Part shown: in pieces, positions 63,770-64,000 of the stretch
How positions within the stretch are numbered: the stretch's first letter is position 1
How the letters are laid out: the number at the start of each line of letters is the position of its first letter
DNA from: Oscheius dolichura
Lineage: Eukaryota > Nematoda > Chromadorea > Rhabditida > Rhabditidae
Length of the DNA: 64,000 bases
Assembly: GCA_932521035.1 (NCBI GenBank)
Contig: OW051495.1
Span: forward strand, 4,340,001 to 4,404,000
Reading direction: 5' to 3'
Made by a program: the position numbers and the translations under genes
Notes under the pieces: model-generated
What the model saw: the letters and a program-made list of their open reading frames with translations, nothing else
Database searches by the model: none
What the model was told of the DNA's origin: nothing

Positions 63770-63919
63770 ACCAGCCGTCTCAACGGAGACGCCCTGAACG
63801 AATATTGTCAGTTGAGAAAAGACGAGAAGAAAAGGTGCATCCCTTGTGAAGATGACGGGCCCCCGTCCGTCGAGGCCCGCCTCGTCTCCCTGCTGGCCAC
63901 TCGTCATCCCCCACAGTAA
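63770..63919 (+). CDS. Possible exon with a C-x-x-C motif, partial or uncertain gene
   Basis: After a CCCCAG acceptor the frame reads DTSRLNGDALNEYCQLRK, then a KKRCIPCEDDGPPSVEA stretch, ending HPPQ at a TAA. The RCxPCE...PS arrangement recalls the short N-terminal motif of some pterin-4a-carbinolamine dehydratase-like proteins. The rest of that family is absent, so this is only a hint. The window ends soon after. Confidence 0.2.
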   Translation, partial: TSRLNGDALNEYCQLRKDEKKRCIPCEDDGPPSVEARLVSLLATRHPPQ

Positions 63920-64000
63920 TCATATCCCTAAAATAGCCATGTTATTCCTCGTGATCCCAGTCTGTCTCACCATCAACCAGAGCAGTTCCCAGCAGAGACC

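Overview
The window is nuclear DNA from a compact animal genome. Almost every gene is split by very short GT-AG introns, mostly about 23 to 45 nt with a pyrimidine run and TTTCAG-like acceptors. The gene set includes animal families such as a DEG/ENaC channel, an Ig/FN3 receptor tyrosine phosphatase, BPI/LBP-type lipid-binding proteins, KDM5, FICD, GABA transaminase and a Spinster transporter. Introns this short suggest a dicyemid mesozoan or a similarly reduced animal. That is an inference from intron size and gene content; a mitochondrial or rRNA marker would be needed to settle it. Coding exons were recognised by joining open frames across plausible splice sites and comparing the result with remembered family sequences. 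Outer exon limits are approximate where the entry says so.

Layout. 0.3-6.3 kb: a degenerate protein-kinase-like gene (-), a DEG/ENaC channel (+) and MCMBP (-). 6.3-9.5 kb: gene-poor, with dispersed repeats. 9.5-16.3 kb: a GNAT acetyltransferase (-), a Spinster MFS transporter (+), MCTS1 (-) with a complete PP1-type phosphatase gene (+) inside one of its introns, and the queuosine salvage gene QNG1 (-). 17.2-22.1 kb: a PEBP gene (+) whose intron carries a 954-bp TA-bounded hairpin element, FICD (-), an LC3/ATG8 gene (+) and LSM7 (-). 22.5-31.2 kb: KDM5 demethylase (+), a small membrane protein (-) and GABA transaminase (+). 31.9-38.4 kb: a receptor tyrosine phosphatase (+) with a catalytically dead second domain. 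38.6-43.9 kb: a GDP-fucose transporter, RBM22 and histidyl-tRNA synthetase (all -). 44.6-48.8 kb: a Cys-type selenophosphate synthetase and Rab geranylgeranyl transferase alpha (both +). 49.0-58.0 kb: a second PP1-type phosphatase (-), two divergently transcribed BPI/LBP-like genes (- and +) and a Na+/H+ exchanger (-). 58-64 kb: gene-poor, with the same dispersed repeats as 6.3-9.5 kb.

Most neighbours alternate in strand. Convergent genes are 20 to 250 bp apart and divergent genes are usually 340 to 700 bp apart. No operon logic links the products, which are mainly housekeeping (replication, splicing, translation, prenylation, autophagy, chromatin) plus surface and secreted proteins. Base composition is patchy: GC-rich genes with C/G-ending codons alternate with AT-rich ones, and some genes change character part-way along.

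The points I would look at first are the nested PP1 gene, the hairpin in the PEBP intron, the dispersed repeat families, the divergent BPI pair, the catalytically eroded kinase-like gene and the within-gene composition switches. I found no CRISPR array, rRNA or convincing tRNA.
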